In this document: positions 1 to 8,628 of the stretch, piece by piece
How the letters are laid out: every line of letters starts with the position of its first letter
Numbering within the stretch: position 1 is the first letter of the stretch
Origin: Bacteroides sp.
GTDB taxonomy: Bacteria > Bacteroidota > Bacteroidia > Bacteroidales > Muribaculaceae
NCBI GenBank assembly: GCA_014801815.1
Contig: JAAVDM010000011.1
Location: forward strand, 5,643-45,558
DNA: 39,916 bases
Direction: 5' to 3'
Notes under the pieces: generated by a model
The model's input: only the letters and a program-made list of their open reading frames with translations
Told to the model about the DNA's origin: nothing
The model's database searches: none
Position numbers and translations under genes: made by a program

Positions 1-230
1 GGATTAAAATATCTCGTCAAGGGTATCAGACTGGCGATGGCATAATGTTGTCTTGGATAGGTTAAGGTGATGTCTGAACGATAGGGAAAGTCAAGTCTGT
101 TCCCTCATGTCAACCTTGGGGATTTTGGTAGAGTGAATGCCGGATAGAAAGGGTTGCCTTTCCCTATGATAAACGGTAGGCAGAGCAGTAGATGAAACGG
201 AGAGGTATGCGGTGAACTGGAAGCCAATGC

Positions 231-261
231 AAACGCCATACTAAACGCCAAACCAAACGCC
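231..261 (+). repeat. Three AAACGCC copies at exact 12-bp spacing
   Basis: AAACGCC occurs at 231, 243 and 255, so the period is exactly 12 bp, close to one helical turn. Such spacing would put protein contacts on nearly the same DNA face, as in arm-type recombinase or excisionase sites. What binds here is unknown. Confidence 0.45.
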
Positions 262-453
262 GATATTAGCGGATGAACAGACTGTATAGAATCGAACTCA
301 ACCCTAAGATTTTATGATTTTGTGCGATTGAATATGCGACGGAATGAAATTTCAGAGCCTAAATATTAACATACATTAACACCATTTCCTACTATTGGGT
401 AGATTGCAGAACCTCTGACGGAGAAAAAAATTAGGGTAATCTCAAAAAAAATA

Positions 454-501
454 GGGACAAAAATTCTGTAAAAATAATTTTGGGGGACAATCGGGGGACA
501 A
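454..501 (+). repeat. Three GGGACAA direct repeats
   Basis: GGGACAA is found at 454, 484 and 495. The last two lie in the near-tandem GGGGGACAAtcGGGGGACAA. They sit 58-105 bp from the tRNA 3' end and may be part of the recombination region of an integrated element. Confidence 0.35.
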
Positions 502-514
502 AAATCTAAAGAGA

Positions 515-552
515 AATCCCGCAACCATTGAAAATCAATGAGTTACGGGATT
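515..552 (-). terminator. Hairpin downstream of tRNA-Leu
   Basis: Arms 515-531 and 535-552 pair as AATCCCG/CGGGATT, AAC/GTT and CATTGA/TCAATG, with one mismatch and one bulge, around a 3-nt loop. Read on the minus strand it lies immediately after the tRNA and is followed by a T-rich stretch (TTTCTCTTTAGATTTTTG), so it can act as the tRNA terminator. It may also belong to an attachment region. Confidence 0.5.
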
Positions 553-558
553 AATCTG

Positions 559-639
559 TGCCCAGAACAGGACTCGAACCTGCACGTCTCTCAACACTCG
601 CACCTGAAACGAGCGCGTCTACCATTCCGCCACCTGGGC
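559..639 (-). tRNA. tRNA-Leu, anticodon CAG
   Basis: The minus strand folds as a class II tRNA. The acceptor stem GCCCAGG pairs with TCTGGGC, the D-arm contains GGCGGAATGGTAGACGC, the anticodon loop is TTCAGGT giving CAG (Leu, CUG codons), there is a long variable arm, and the T-loop is GTTCGAGTC. It closely resembles E. coli tRNA-Leu(CAG) across the D and anticodon arms. The discriminator base is A and CCA is not encoded, as is common in Bacteroidetes. A promoter lies upstream at 669-700. Confidence 0.95.
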
Positions 640-668
640 AGTAGGGGCTTGTGGGCCGTTTGCGAGTG

Positions 669-700
669 CAAAGTTAGGAATAGTTTTTGGATTGTGCAAG
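669..700 (-). promoter_or_regulatory. Promoter of tRNA-Leu
   Basis: On the minus strand CTTG (700-697) is followed after 20 bp by TAACTTTG (676-669), matching the Bacteroidetes -33/-7 consensus TTTG-N19/21-TAnnTTTG. It ends about 30 bp before the tRNA 5' end. Confidence 0.65.
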
Positions 701-857
701 GATGTGGGGTGATTTTTTTAATTTTTTTGTGTTTGAGCTGGAATGGAGAGGTGGAGTTGTATAGGATAAGGTGATGGCTAAAGTTGGGAGAGAAATAGGG
801 AAAGGTATTTCTAAATGTAATCGTTACAATATTGGAGAGGGGAGAGAGCGATCCGGG

Positions 858-1490
858 TCAGGATTCGGGGAGGTCGAAAAGGGAGGGAAGAGTGCATGGT
901 GCGAAGGTGCGGCGATGGTGGGGTGTGAGGCCGAGGGTGCGGAGGGCACGTTTGTGGGCCGGGGTAGGGTAGCCGGCGTTATGTTCCCAGCCATAGCCGG
1001 GGTAGTCGAGGGCAAGACGGCGCATCAGGGCGTCGCGGTGGGTTTTGGCAAGAATTGAGGCGGCTGCTATAGTCATATAGGTTGCGTCACCTTTGACGAT
1101 GGTACGGTAGGGTATTTCAAGGCCGGTAGCGGGGTCGATGTAGGGGCGGAAGCGGTTGCCATCAACAAGGATTGTACGCGGACGTACAGTAAGTGCGTCG
1201 AGAGCGCGTTGCATACCGGTGATAGAGGCGTTGAGTATGTTTATACGGTCTATCTCATCGGGTGGAACCATGATGACTGCCCAAGCGATGGCATTGGCTT
1301 CGATAATCGGACGTAGGGCTTCGCGTTTTTTTTCGGATAACTGTTTACTATCATTGAGGTCGGGACAGCTGAAGTCGGGAGGGAGAATAACGGCTGCACA
1401 ACTTACCGGACCGCTGAGACAGCCGCGACCGGCTTCATCACAGCCGGCTTCAAGTAGAGTGGGTGGGTACAAGGTGAGCGGGGAAGTCAT
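858..1490 (-). CDS. rnhB: Ribonuclease HII
   Basis: RNase HII cuts the RNA strand of RNA:DNA hybrids and removes ribonucleotides misincorporated into DNA; it acts in the cytoplasm. The 210-residue length is normal for the family. The N-terminal signature [16 protein letters not shown] carries the first catalytic Asp-Glu pair, ILVDGNRF supplies the next Asp, and [13 protein letters not shown] near residue 170 contains the Ser/Lys and final Asp region of the DEDD site. The C-terminal end is Pro/His/Arg rich, as usual. The gene lies on the same strand as the polyprenyl synthase upstream, but a 266-bp repeat-containing gap separates them, so co-transcription is uncertain. Confidence 0.95.
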   Translation of the reverse strand: MTSPLTLYPPTLLEAGCDEAGRGCLSGPVSCAAVILPPDFSCPDLNDSKQLSEKKREALRPIIEANAIAWAVIMVPPDEIDRINILNASITGMQRALDALTVRPRTILVDGNRFRPYIDPATGLEIPYRTIVKGDATYMTIAAASILAKTHRDALMRRLALDYPGYGWEHNAGYPTPAHKRALRTLGLTPHHRRTFAPCTLPSLFDLPES

Positions 1491-1575
1491 GGGTGTGAAT
1501 GAAAGCTCGTATACAAAAGCGAGGGAAGGGAATGAGAGAGTAAATTGTGAGGAGAATACACTTAGAAGAACCGAG

Positions 1576-1752
1576 ACAAAAGGCTGACGCCGTAAAAGTA
1601 AACGAAAGAGTAAGGAGAAAGCGGGAGGGGCAGTACAGAAGACTGATGCTGTGAGGACAGGCGAGAGAGGAAGGGTAAAGCGAGAATGGTAGCACAGAAG
1701 GTTGACGCCGTAAGGGTAGAGCGAGAGAAAGGAAGGGGAAAGGAGAGGAGAA
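1576..1752. repeat. Three degenerate 59-bp tandem repeats
   Basis: The motif ACAGAAGGYTGACGCCGTAA with a purine-rich tail starts at 1576, 1635 and 1694, exactly 59 bp apart. A weaker relative may begin near 1513. The unit is not a multiple of three, so this is not a protein repeat even though an open frame crosses it on the minus strand. It fills the gap between the polyprenyl synthase and rnhB. Function unknown. Confidence 0.6.
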
Positions 1753-1756
1753 GCGG

Positions 1757-2731
1757 TCAGCGGTCGCGGGCGATGATGAAGTCGAAGATGTCGCGGAAGG
1801 AGTCCTTCCAGCGGCTGTCGGGAAAGGGGGCAATGAGGGCATCGGCACGGGCTTGGAGGGCGTGCATGGTATCGAAGGCGTATTCAATGCCGCCGTTAGC
1901 TTTGGCGAAGTCTATCATAAGGGCTATTTCATCGTCGGTGAGGTCACCGCGGCGAAGGAGGGCTTTCAGACGAGAGGCTTCATCGGCAGGGCCGTTGGCA
2001 AGGGCGTAAAGAAGGGGGAGGGTGACTTTACCTTCGCGCAAGTCATTACCGGTGGGTTTACCGATACGACGGCTTTCAAAATAGTCGAAAACATCGTCCT
2101 TTATCTGGAAACACAGACCCAGCAACTCAGCATATTTTACCATAGAAGCGTAATCAGCCGGAAGAGCGCCGACAGCCTCAGCACCCATCTTGACGCAGTT
2201 CATGAAGAGCGAAGCCGTCTTTTGCCGAATCATGTTGAAGTAGCTGGATTCGTCAAGCAGGTGGTCACGCACGTTACATATCTGATCGATTTCGCCCAGT
2301 GACAGTTCGCGTCCCAAATCAGAAAGGGCGGCTATTATGGATATATTACCCGTCCGTATACCGGCAGCAAGAGCATTCGACACAAAGAAGTCGCCTACAA
2401 GCACCGCGATATGGTTATCCCACACGGCATTGACCGTAGGCATAGAACGGCGCGTCTTAGTTTCGTCGACTATATCGTCATGTATGAGCGAAGCATTGTG
2501 CAGCATTTCAAGAGCCGCACCCGCATGAAGCACATGGTCGTTGACCTCTCCGAACAGCTTGGCACTCAGCAGCACTACAATGGGTCGTATCTGCTTACCT
2601 TTGGTCTGCAGATAAGTGGTCACAATGTGGTTCATCAGCCGGTTGGGTGTAGCCAACGAACGGGCGATGATCTGATTCATCTCCCGCAGTTCCGGTTCGA
2701 GGCGTTGCTGTACGAGGTCAAGGGTATTCAT
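1757..2731 (-). CDS. Trans-polyprenyl diphosphate synthase (octaprenyl type)
   Basis: This enzyme condenses isopentenyl diphosphate units onto an allylic primer to make the long prenyl tail of menaquinone. Both aspartate-rich motifs are intact: DDIVDE in [17 protein letters not shown] (about residues 88-93) and DDVFDYF in [11 protein letters not shown] (about residue 213). The lysine of [15 protein letters not shown], which binds IPP, is also present. The length of 324 residues is typical. Chain length cannot be read reliably from the sequence, so octaprenyl synthase (ispB-like) is only the most likely assignment. The start at 2731 sits just behind a TAATTTTG element, and the gene is divergent from polA. 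Confidence 0.9.
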   Translation of the reverse strand: MNTLDLVQQRLEPELREMNQIIARSLATPNRLMNHIVTTYLQTKGKQIRPIVVLLSAKLFGEVNDHVLHAGAALEMLHNASLIHDDIVDETKTRRSMPTVNAVWDNHIAVLVGDFFVSNALAAGIRTGNISIIAALSDLGRELSLGEIDQICNVRDHLLDESSYFNMIRQKTASLFMNCVKMGAEAVGALPADYASMVKYAELLGLCFQIKDDVFDYFESRRIGKPTGNDLREGKVTLPLLYALANGPADEASRLKALLRRGDLTDDEIALMIDFAKANGGIEYAFDTMHALQARADALIAPFPDSRWKDSFRDIFDFIIARDR

Positions 2732-2747
2732 ACGTCAAATATGGGGG

Positions 2748-2755
2748 CAAAATTA
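2748..2755 (-). promoter_or_regulatory. Possible -7 element for the polyprenyl synthase gene
   Basis: TAATTTTG on the minus strand matches TAnnTTTG and lies 17 bp from the start codon, implying a very short leader. I do not see a well-spaced -33 TTTG, so the call is tentative. Confidence 0.4.
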
Positions 2756-2826
2756 ATAAATAATTCGGTGTTTCTTATATGCAAGCCGAGGGAAATTGTT
2801 AAATTAGCGCAAACAAATAAAAAATT

Positions 2827-5631
2827 ATGGATGAAAGACGACTATTCCTGCTCGATGCCTTTGCATTGATATATAGAGCCTACTATGCCTTGATCAACGC
2901 TCCGCGCAAGAGGCGCGACGGCTTCAACACATCGGCGGTGTTCGGCTTTGTCAATACTCTCGAAGAGGTTTTGCGCAAAGAACGCCCCACACACATGGCG
3001 GTATGTTTCGACCCACCCGGCCCGACATTCCGTAACGAAGCCTACGAAAATTACAAAAGCGAACGCGAGGCACAACCGGAAGACATCACCCTCGCCATAC
3101 CAATAATCAAAGAGATAATACAGGCTTACGGCATACGTCTGGTGGAAGTGGAAGGATACGAAGCTGACGATGTGATAGGCACCCTCGCCACACGTGCCGC
3201 CGCCGAAGGTTTCACCACCTATATGATGACACCCGACAAGGATTTCGGTCAGTTGGTAGGGCCTAATGTGCTGCAATATAAACCCTCCTATCGCGGACAG
3301 GACTTCGAGATACGAGGCGAAGAAGAAATCTGCAATAAATACGGGCTGAAACGCCCCGGCCAGGTCATCGATCTGCTTGCCCTCATGGGGGATAAGATAG
3401 ATAATATACCCGGCTGCCCCGGTGTAGGTGAAAAGACAGCCGTCAGACTGATACAGAAATACGGAGATGTGGAACATCTCCTTGCCTCAACCGATACCCT
3501 TAAAGGAGCGCTCAAAAAGAAGATTGAAGAAAATGCACAGCAGATACGTGATTCGCGTTATCTGGCCACTATCATAACTGATGTACCGACGGATATAGAC
3601 CCAAGCGAATTACGTATCGGAACACCTAATCGCGAAAAACTATGGGCTATATTCAGGGATATGGAGTTCAATCAGCTGCGGCAACGTGTCGAGCGTCGGC
3701 TCGATGAAGCCGAGGGTAAAACACCCACTCCCGTCAGACAGACGGTGAGCAGCAGTATGAGTCTGTTCAGTAACGAAGAACTTGACGGAGGACGCGGACT
3801 GGAGGCTACTCCGGAAAATGTCACCGACACGAAAAATATCGGTCTTGATTACCGCACAATCACCACACAAGAAGAACTCGATCGCCTTTCAGCTGACCTT
3901 CTGGCACCCACTCGTTGCTCAATAGTGCTTTTAGCCGACGGTGAAAATGACATGACAGCACACTGGGCCGGTACCGCTGTAGCATGGGGAGAAGGCCATG
4001 CCGCCTATATTCCCTCTGATTTCAGTTCCGGCCACGCATGGGTGCTCGACCTTATGGTACGTGCCGATATAGAGAAAGTCACTACCCAAGCCAAGCGTGA
4101 CTACGTGCTGGCCGCACGCAGCCGAACCGACAAAGCCGATGCACTGGTCAATTACTACGATGTGTCGCTGGCCCATTATCTGCTCCAGCCGGAAATGCGT
4201 CACGGAATCGGTAATCTGTCAGCCATATATCTGAAACACGATGTACCCTCAGTACCTCCGGCCGACCTCAAAGCACCGCGTGGCAGCAAAGGACTTGTCT
4301 ACAGCCTTATCACAACAGCAAACATAGCACCCTGGGCCTGTGAGATAGCCGATCTCGTATTACGTCTGCGCGAACCGCTGCAGGCAGACGTCGAAGCCGA
4401 GGGTATGAACGGCCTTCTTCACGACATGGAACTCCCGCTGTCCCGTGTGCTGGCCGAAATGGAACTTACCGGTGTCCGTATAGACGTCTGCGCTCTTGAC
4501 GAAGCCGCCCACGACATGGAACGGCGTATCGAAGCACTCGAACAGGATATATACGCTCTTGCAGGTGAGACTTTCAATGTAGGTTCGCCGGCCAAAGTAG
4601 GAGAGATACTTTTCGACAGACTTCAGCTTGACGCCAAAGCAAAAAAGACCAAAACAGGACAGTACAGTACCAGCGAGGATATACTCGAAAGTGTGGCACA
4701 CAAGCACCCGATAGTTTCACTCATTCTCGAATGGCGTCAGCTAAAGAAGCTGCTCACTACTTATTTGACCGCACTTCCCCAGAACATAAATCCCGTCACC
4801 GGTAAGGTACATACAAATTACAACCAGACCGTAACGGCTACAGGACGTATATCCTCATCAAATCCCAACCTTCAGAATATACCTGTGCGTGACAGTGAAG
4901 GACGCGAGATACGCCGTGCATTCATCGCCGATGACGGACATCTTTTTCTGTCGGCCGACTATTCACAGATAGAATTGCGACTGGTGGCCGACTTTGCCGA
5001 AGATCCCATTATGCTCGATGCCTTCGCCAATGACAAGGATATTCATGCCATAACCGCAGCAAAGATTTACCATACCACTCCCGAAGAGGTAACAGCCGAC
5101 CAGCGACGTCATGCCAAGACGGCTAATTTCGGTATTCTTTATGGCATATCGGCCTTCGGTCTGTCATCACGTCTGGCCATACCGCGCGGAGAGGCAAAAG
5201 AACTTATCGACAACTATTTCGCCACATTCCCGACCATTCATAAATACATGCGGGAGTCAATAGAAACTGCACGCCGGCAGGGATATGTGTCGACACGAAT
5301 AGGACGCAAGCGCCGTCTGCCCGACATCAACAGCCGCAATCCGACAGTACGCGGCTATGCCGAACGCAATGCCATCAACGCCCCGATACAAGGTTCAGCC
5401 GCCGACATAATAAAGCGGGCTATGGTAGAAATAGCTGACGAAATAAGACGTCGCGGATTACGCTCCCGAATGATAATGCAGGTACATGACGAACTTAATT
5501 TCGACGTGGTACCAGAAGAGCTGGCCGAAATGCAGGAGCTGGTGGAAAAAGGTATGGAAGGCGCCTATCAGGGTCGTGTGCGGCTGACCGCTTCCTGCGG
5601 AGTCGGCACCAACTGGCTGGACGCGCACTGA
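2827..5631 (+). CDS. polA: DNA polymerase I
   Basis: This is a repair and Okazaki-fragment polymerase of 934 residues. The N-terminal 5' nuclease domain shows FLLDAFALIYRAYYA, YEADDVIGTLA, TPDKDFGQLV and the helix-hairpin-helix PGVGEKTAVRLIQKYG. The C-terminal polymerase domain has motif A (ADYSQIELR, Asp711), motif B (RRHAKTANFGILYGIS) and motif C (QVHDELNFDV, Asp888). The middle 3'-5' exonuclease domain looks worn: the usual DTE is only loosely represented by DGE near residue 375, the exo II Asn is Gln in QAKRD, and the exo III Tyr-x3-Asp reads WACEI. Proofreading may therefore be weak or absent (inference from manual alignment). ATG at 2827 starts the conserved nuclease sequence directly. 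Confidence 0.97.
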   Translation: MDERRLFLLDAFALIYRAYYALINAPRKRRDGFNTSAVFGFVNTLEEVLRKERPTHMAVCFDPPGPTFRNEAYENYKSEREAQPEDITLAIPIIKEIIQAYGIRLVEVEGYEADDVIGTLATRAAAEGFTTYMMTPDKDFGQLVGPNVLQYKPSYRGQDFEIRGEEEICNKYGLKRPGQVIDLLALMGDKIDNIPGCPGVGEKTAVRLIQKYGDVEHLLASTDTLKGALKKKIEENAQQIRDSRYLATIITDVPTDIDPSELRIGTPNREKLWAIFRDMEFNQLRQRVERRLDEAEGKTPTPVRQTVSSSMSLFSNEELDGGRGLEATPENVTDTKNIGLDYRTITTQEELDRLSADLLAPTRCSIVLLADGENDMTAHWAGTAVAWGEGHAAYIPSDFSSGHAWVLDLMVRADIEKVTTQAKRDYVLAARSRTDKADALVNYYDVSLAHYLLQPEMRHGIGNLSAIYLKHDVPSVPPADLKAPRGSKGLVYSLITTANIAPWACEIADLVLRLREPLQADVEAEGMNGLLHDMELPLSRVLAEMELTGVRIDVCALDEAAHDMERRIEALEQDIYALAGETFNVGSPAKVGEILFDRLQLDAKAKKTKTGQYSTSEDILESVAHKHPIVSLILEWRQLKKLLTTYLTALPQNINPVTGKVHTNYNQTVTATGRISSSNPNLQNIPVRDSEGREIRRAFIADDGHLFLSADYSQIELRLVADFAEDPIMLDAFANDKDIHAITAAKIYHTTPEEVTADQRRHAKTANFGILYGISAFGLSSRLAIPRGEAKELIDNYFATFPTIHKYMRESIETARRQGYVSTRIGRKRRLPDINSRNPTVRGYAERNAINAPIQGSAADIIKRAMVEIADEIRRRGLRSRMIMQVHDELNFDVVPEELAEMQELVEKGMEGAYQGRVRLTASCGVGTNWLDAH

Positions 5632-5639
5632 GAAGATGA

Positions 5640-5733
5640 TATAAGATTTATAAGACTTTAAGTCTTATAAATCTTATAAGTTCTATAAATTTTATAAATC
5701 ATATAAGACTTATACAACTTATACTTATAAAAC
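5640..5733. repeat. 39-bp palindrome followed by a TTATAA-rich array
   Basis: Positions 5640-5658 and 5660-5678 are perfect 19-bp inverted arms around one base. They are followed to 5733 by variants of CTTATAAG, TATAAATTTTATAAATC and ACTTATACTTATAAAACTT. The block fills the space between the convergent polA and glycosyltransferase genes. It could work as a two-way terminator, although it is unusually AT-rich and lacks a GC stem. Confidence 0.7.
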
Positions 5734-6834
5734 TTATAACTGTGCGCCGGGAGTATATGCCCGCCGGAGAGCGTCAGCAAAATAAGGCCACGCAAGGCGA
5801 GAGTCGTAAGTAGCACGGGCAGCGCAGCCCATACGTTCGCGCAGGGCTGTATCAGTGGCAAGGGCACGCATGGCGTCGGCAAGAGCCTGCGTGTCAGCCA
5901 CAGGTACAAGCAGAGCGTCATGACCGTTAGCCAGATACTCGCCCTGCGCACCGTTGGCAGTCGACACCTGCGGACGTCCGTTAGCCATATATTCTATATT
6001 AGCCAGCCCGCATCCCTCACGACGCAGCGAAGGCAGTACCCCGAAATGTGACTCAGCTATCAGCGGCATAGGGTCGGCAGTATGCCGGTGCCAGTCGATT
6101 TTGTCATTGACACCGCGGGTAAGAGCCCGGCGCCGCAACTCATCTACAAAATCAGGAGGTCCGGAACCGACGATACGTAACCTCAGACTGGTATCACGCA
6201 GCAGCACCATAGCATCAATGAGCGTCTCAAGCCCCTTGCCGTGAGTGAGACGCCCATGATACATAGCTGTGACAGGGCCACGCACCGGAAGAGGCACGGG
6301 CCGAAAGTCATCATTAAGAAAAAGAGAATTATGAATGACATGCAGACGTTCAAGCGGTATGGGGTGCCGCTTATGGCGCCACGTAGCCATAAACCGTTCA
6401 AGAGCGGCCTGCGATACGAAAATCTGGGCGTCCAGACGAGGATAAATTGAGCGATAGAGCAGTGAATCACGCGCCCGCTCCACAGTATGACGTGTCATGA
6501 CAACACGTATATCGTGCCGGTGCGAGATATGGCGCCCTACAAGAGCGGCAAAAGCATCACGATAACGGTGTACGTGCACAATATTAGATTCTCCTTCAGG
6601 CATAGAGGTCATTATCCGCCCCAATATTACAGGAGTGGAAAAATCAGTCAGTCCGCCCAAAGGAGCATAATGTAATGTTATTCCCGCTTTTCGGAAAAGC
6701 GTATCCACTGCAAGAGCGTCACGTGTGACCGCCTCGACACGCCACCCCGCCGAACCGGCGTAATAGCGGCATATATCGAGGGCATAACGCTGCGGACCGC
6801 CCCACCTCACCGAAGGTACAACATGCAGCAGCAC
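5734..6834 (-). CDS. Glycosyltransferase family 4-type protein
   Basis: This is a GT-B fold glycosyltransferase that probably transfers a sugar from a nucleotide-sugar donor to a surface glycan or lipid; acceptor unknown. The N-terminal Rossmann half begins LLHVVPSVRWGGPQRY, the glycine-rich acceptor loop. The C-terminal half has the typical MYHGRLTHGKGLETLIDAM (about residues 190-208), LRIVGSGP, and the donor-site region LPSLRREGCGLANIEYMANGRP, whose Glu-x7-Glu pattern fits GT4. The 366-residue length is normal. It starts 1 bp after the stop of the upstream alanine-dehydrogenase-like gene, so the two are probably co-transcribed although no functional link is obvious. A short TTATAA repeat array begins right at its stop codon. 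Confidence 0.85.
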   Translation of the reverse strand: MLLHVVPSVRWGGPQRYALDICRYYAGSAGWRVEAVTRDALAVDTLFRKAGITLHYAPLGGLTDFSTPVILGRIMTSMPEGESNIVHVHRYRDAFAALVGRHISHRHDIRVVMTRHTVERARDSLLYRSIYPRLDAQIFVSQAALERFMATWRHKRHPIPLERLHVIHNSLFLNDDFRPVPLPVRGPVTAMYHGRLTHGKGLETLIDAMVLLRDTSLRLRIVGSGPPDFVDELRRRALTRGVNDKIDWHRHTADPMPLIAESHFGVLPSLRREGCGLANIEYMANGRPQVSTANGAQGEYLANGHDALLVPVADTQALADAMRALATDTALRERMGCAARATYDSRLAWPYFADALRRAYTPGAQL

Positions 6835-6835
6835 G

Positions 6836-7939
6836 TCAGTTGGAAGCCGACAGCATCATTGTTATGTCTACACTAGGCAGCGAAGTGTACGAACCGATAA
6901 GTTTGTCGACCAACTTACCTCGGTATGTGACTATACCATACTGCATACCCGGCGTAGTAGCCAGCATTGAGTCTATACCGCCCTTGAGTGACATCTCGTC
7001 GAAGAAATTGACAAGCACGTTCGACACAGCCATAGCAACTGTACGAGGTACGGAGACAGAGGGCTGAGTCTCCTCGAAATTAAGTACAAAGGCCGAGTCC
7101 TTGAGAGCTACAGACAGATGTTTCGGGAACTCAAACGGACGTGTGCAAGGAGCCATGAATATGACATCAGCCGATTTCACTTTATTGTAAAGCACCTTGG
7201 GGTGTATTGACAGACAGTTGACAGTCTCACCGCATACCTCCTTGGCTACCTGCAGTGCCGATATGTCGTTATTCATGATTGTGACATAAGCACCCGCAGC
7301 TCTCGCAGCCTTGGCAGCAGCATAGACATCGTTACCTTCGCCGATAAGTAGAACCTCACAAGGATTGATACCGATACCGCCTGCAAGCAGAACACCCTTG
7401 CCACCGCCGGTGAACGACAGGAAATCCTGAGCATACATTACTGCAGCACGGCCGTTTATCTCGTCAATGATGTTGGCGAATACCGGTTCATCATTATGGC
7501 TGAGCATATTGTCAAAACAGCCGAGTGTTATCTGGCACTCAAGCAGACACTTTATAACTTCAACATCAAACAGTTCCGAAGCCATCATACACATCAGTGT
7601 GGCCCCTTTGGACATCTTGCGTATATCCTTCACACGCAGCGGAGCATACGAAAGGACTATCGGCATCTTCAGAGCCTCCTCACGTGTGACTATTTTAACA
7701 CCATACTCGGCATAATTGGCATCGGTAAAACTGACATCGACACCGGCACCCGTCTCCATATACAAATTTATACCCGCAGACGTAAGCAGACCGCAGGCCT
7801 CGGGAGTGAGCAGCATACGTGTCTCATCAGTATCAGGATAATTGCCGACAAGGGCGATGGTAATGCCGGCATCGCCGACAGGAATATCTGCCAGAGCCAT
7901 CTGAGGCTGAAGCTGGTCGCATGAATTTTCGTGGGTCAT
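6836..7939 (-). CDS. Alanine dehydrogenase/transhydrogenase-like protein, probably not catalytic
   Basis: The 367-residue protein follows the layout of alanine dehydrogenase (NAD-dependent L-alanine to pyruvate): N-terminal ETRMLLTPEACGLL around Arg41, and a dinucleotide domain AGGIGINPCEVLLIGEGND. By manual alignment the hallmark residues are changed. The Lys of the family VKEPL is Tyr98 in SYAPL, the catalytic His is Ala120, the Asp of VDIAIDQGG falls on Thr, and the GxGxxG loop is GEGNDV (200-205). It may be a pseudoenzyme or bind another ligand. Bacteroidetes genomes often annotate this family simply as alanine dehydrogenase. A good promoter lies at 7998-8029, and the GT4 gene follows 1 bp downstream. 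Confidence 0.75.
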   Translation of the reverse strand: MTHENSCDQLQPQMALADIPVGDAGITIALVGNYPDTDETRMLLTPEACGLLTSAGINLYMETGAGVDVSFTDANYAEYGVKIVTREEALKMPIVLSYAPLRVKDIRKMSKGATLMCMMASELFDVEVIKCLLECQITLGCFDNMLSHNDEPVFANIIDEINGRAAVMYAQDFLSFTGGGKGVLLAGGIGINPCEVLLIGEGNDVYAAAKAARAAGAYVTIMNNDISALQVAKEVCGETVNCLSIHPKVLYNKVKSADVIFMAPCTRPFEFPKHLSVALKDSAFVLNFEETQPSVSVPRTVAMAVSNVLVNFFDEMSLKGGIDSMLATTPGMQYGIVTYRGKLVDKLIGSYTSLPSVDITMMLSASN

Positions 7940-7997
7940 AATATGTGGCTGTTATAAGGTCATGGATGCGGACAGCGTTATATGCTACCCGGAGAAG

Positions 7998-8029
7998 CGA
8001 AATTAACAAAAAAAATCAATCCGGCCAAC
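7998..8029 (-). promoter_or_regulatory. Promoter of the alanine-dehydrogenase-like gene
   Basis: On the minus strand GTTG (8029-8026), a 20-bp spacer and TAATTTCG (8005-7998) give a near-consensus Bacteroidetes promoter about 58 bp before the start codon. It probably drives the two-gene unit 7939-5734. Confidence 0.55.
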
Positions 8030-8082
8030 TTTTGCCTTGAAAAAGCCTGAAAAGAGCCAGTTTATCCCGATATATGGGCTAT

Positions 8083-8628
8083 TCAGGACTCAGGTTGCAC
8101 ATCACTGCCGATAAGAGCGAGAAAACGATTCACACTGTCCGAAATCTGACGGCGGTTTTCAAGCTGCGTACTATCGAAAACAGAAGTGGCGCGCTCATAA
8201 TGAGGTCGGCGCGTCTCAAGACCGCGTTCGATAAATCCGAGAAGTTCGCTGTCTGAAAGCGCACTCAGCAGCGGACGGCGGCTACGGCCCACAGCAAGAC
8301 GCTCACACAGACGTCCCGGGTCAGCCTGAAGCCACACTACACGCCCGCGTGCGAGCATATAATCCATATTGTCAAAAAAACAGGGTGTTCCGCCGCCGCA
8401 GGAGACAATGGCATCATCAAACTCCCCGACTTCACGAAGCATAGCTTTTTCAAGCCTGCGGAAGCCCTCTTCACCACGCTCTTCAAAAAGCCGGCTCACC
8501 GAAGAGCGGAAACGCTGCTCGATGTAGAAATCAAGGTCATAGAAAGGGCGGCCGGTGGCTTTTGCCAGAGCGCGGCCGAGAGTAGTCTTGCCGCAGCCCA
8601 TATAGCCTATAAGGAAGATAGGGGTCAT
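8083..8628 (-). CDS. aroK: Shikimate kinase
   Basis: Phosphorylates shikimate with ATP in the chorismate (aromatic amino acid) pathway. The P-loop is IGYMGCGKTTLGRAL at residues 7-21, the shikimate-binding DLDFYIE follows at about 31, the Arg region is FRRLEKAML, and the CGGGTP loop is near residue 77. The LID segment contains RRPLLS. The 181-residue length is standard. The start ATG overlaps the stop of the upstream DUF2723 gene in an ATGA, so translation is probably coupled although the two products have unrelated roles. Confidence 0.95.
   Translation of the reverse strand: MTPIFLIGYMGCGKTTLGRALAKATGRPFYDLDFYIEQRFRSSVSRLFEERGEEGFRRLEKAMLREVGEFDDAIVSCGGGTPCFFDNMDYMLARGRVVWLQADPGRLCERLAVGRSRRPLLSALSDSELLGFIERGLETRRPHYERATSVFDSTQLENRRQISDSVNRFLALIGSDVQPES

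Larger units (their letters stand above)
1..558. other. Gene-free stretch, probable end of an integrative element
   Basis: I see no convincing coding region here. The stretch ends exactly at the 3' end of tRNA-Leu, the usual target of tyrosine-recombinase elements. It contains three evenly spaced AAACGCC copies (231-261) and three GGGACAA copies (454-501), the latter in an A/T-rich context I associate with DNA next to integrase genes in Bacteroidetes. An integrase would have to lie left of the window. The second attachment site is not in the window, so this remains an inference from position and repeat content. Confidence 0.35.

Noticed and set aside
538..774. 78-codon open frame with EQDSNLHVSQHSH on the plus strand
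   Set aside because: It is the reverse complement of the tRNA-Leu gene, a well-known false protein.
1450..1887. 145-codon Ser/Pro-rich open frame on the minus strand
   Set aside because: It crosses 59-bp repeats that change frame and overlaps the ends of two real genes; composition follows the purine-rich DNA.
2842..3477. 211-codon open frame antisense to polA
   Set aside because: No family-like sequence; a shadow of the polA coding frame.
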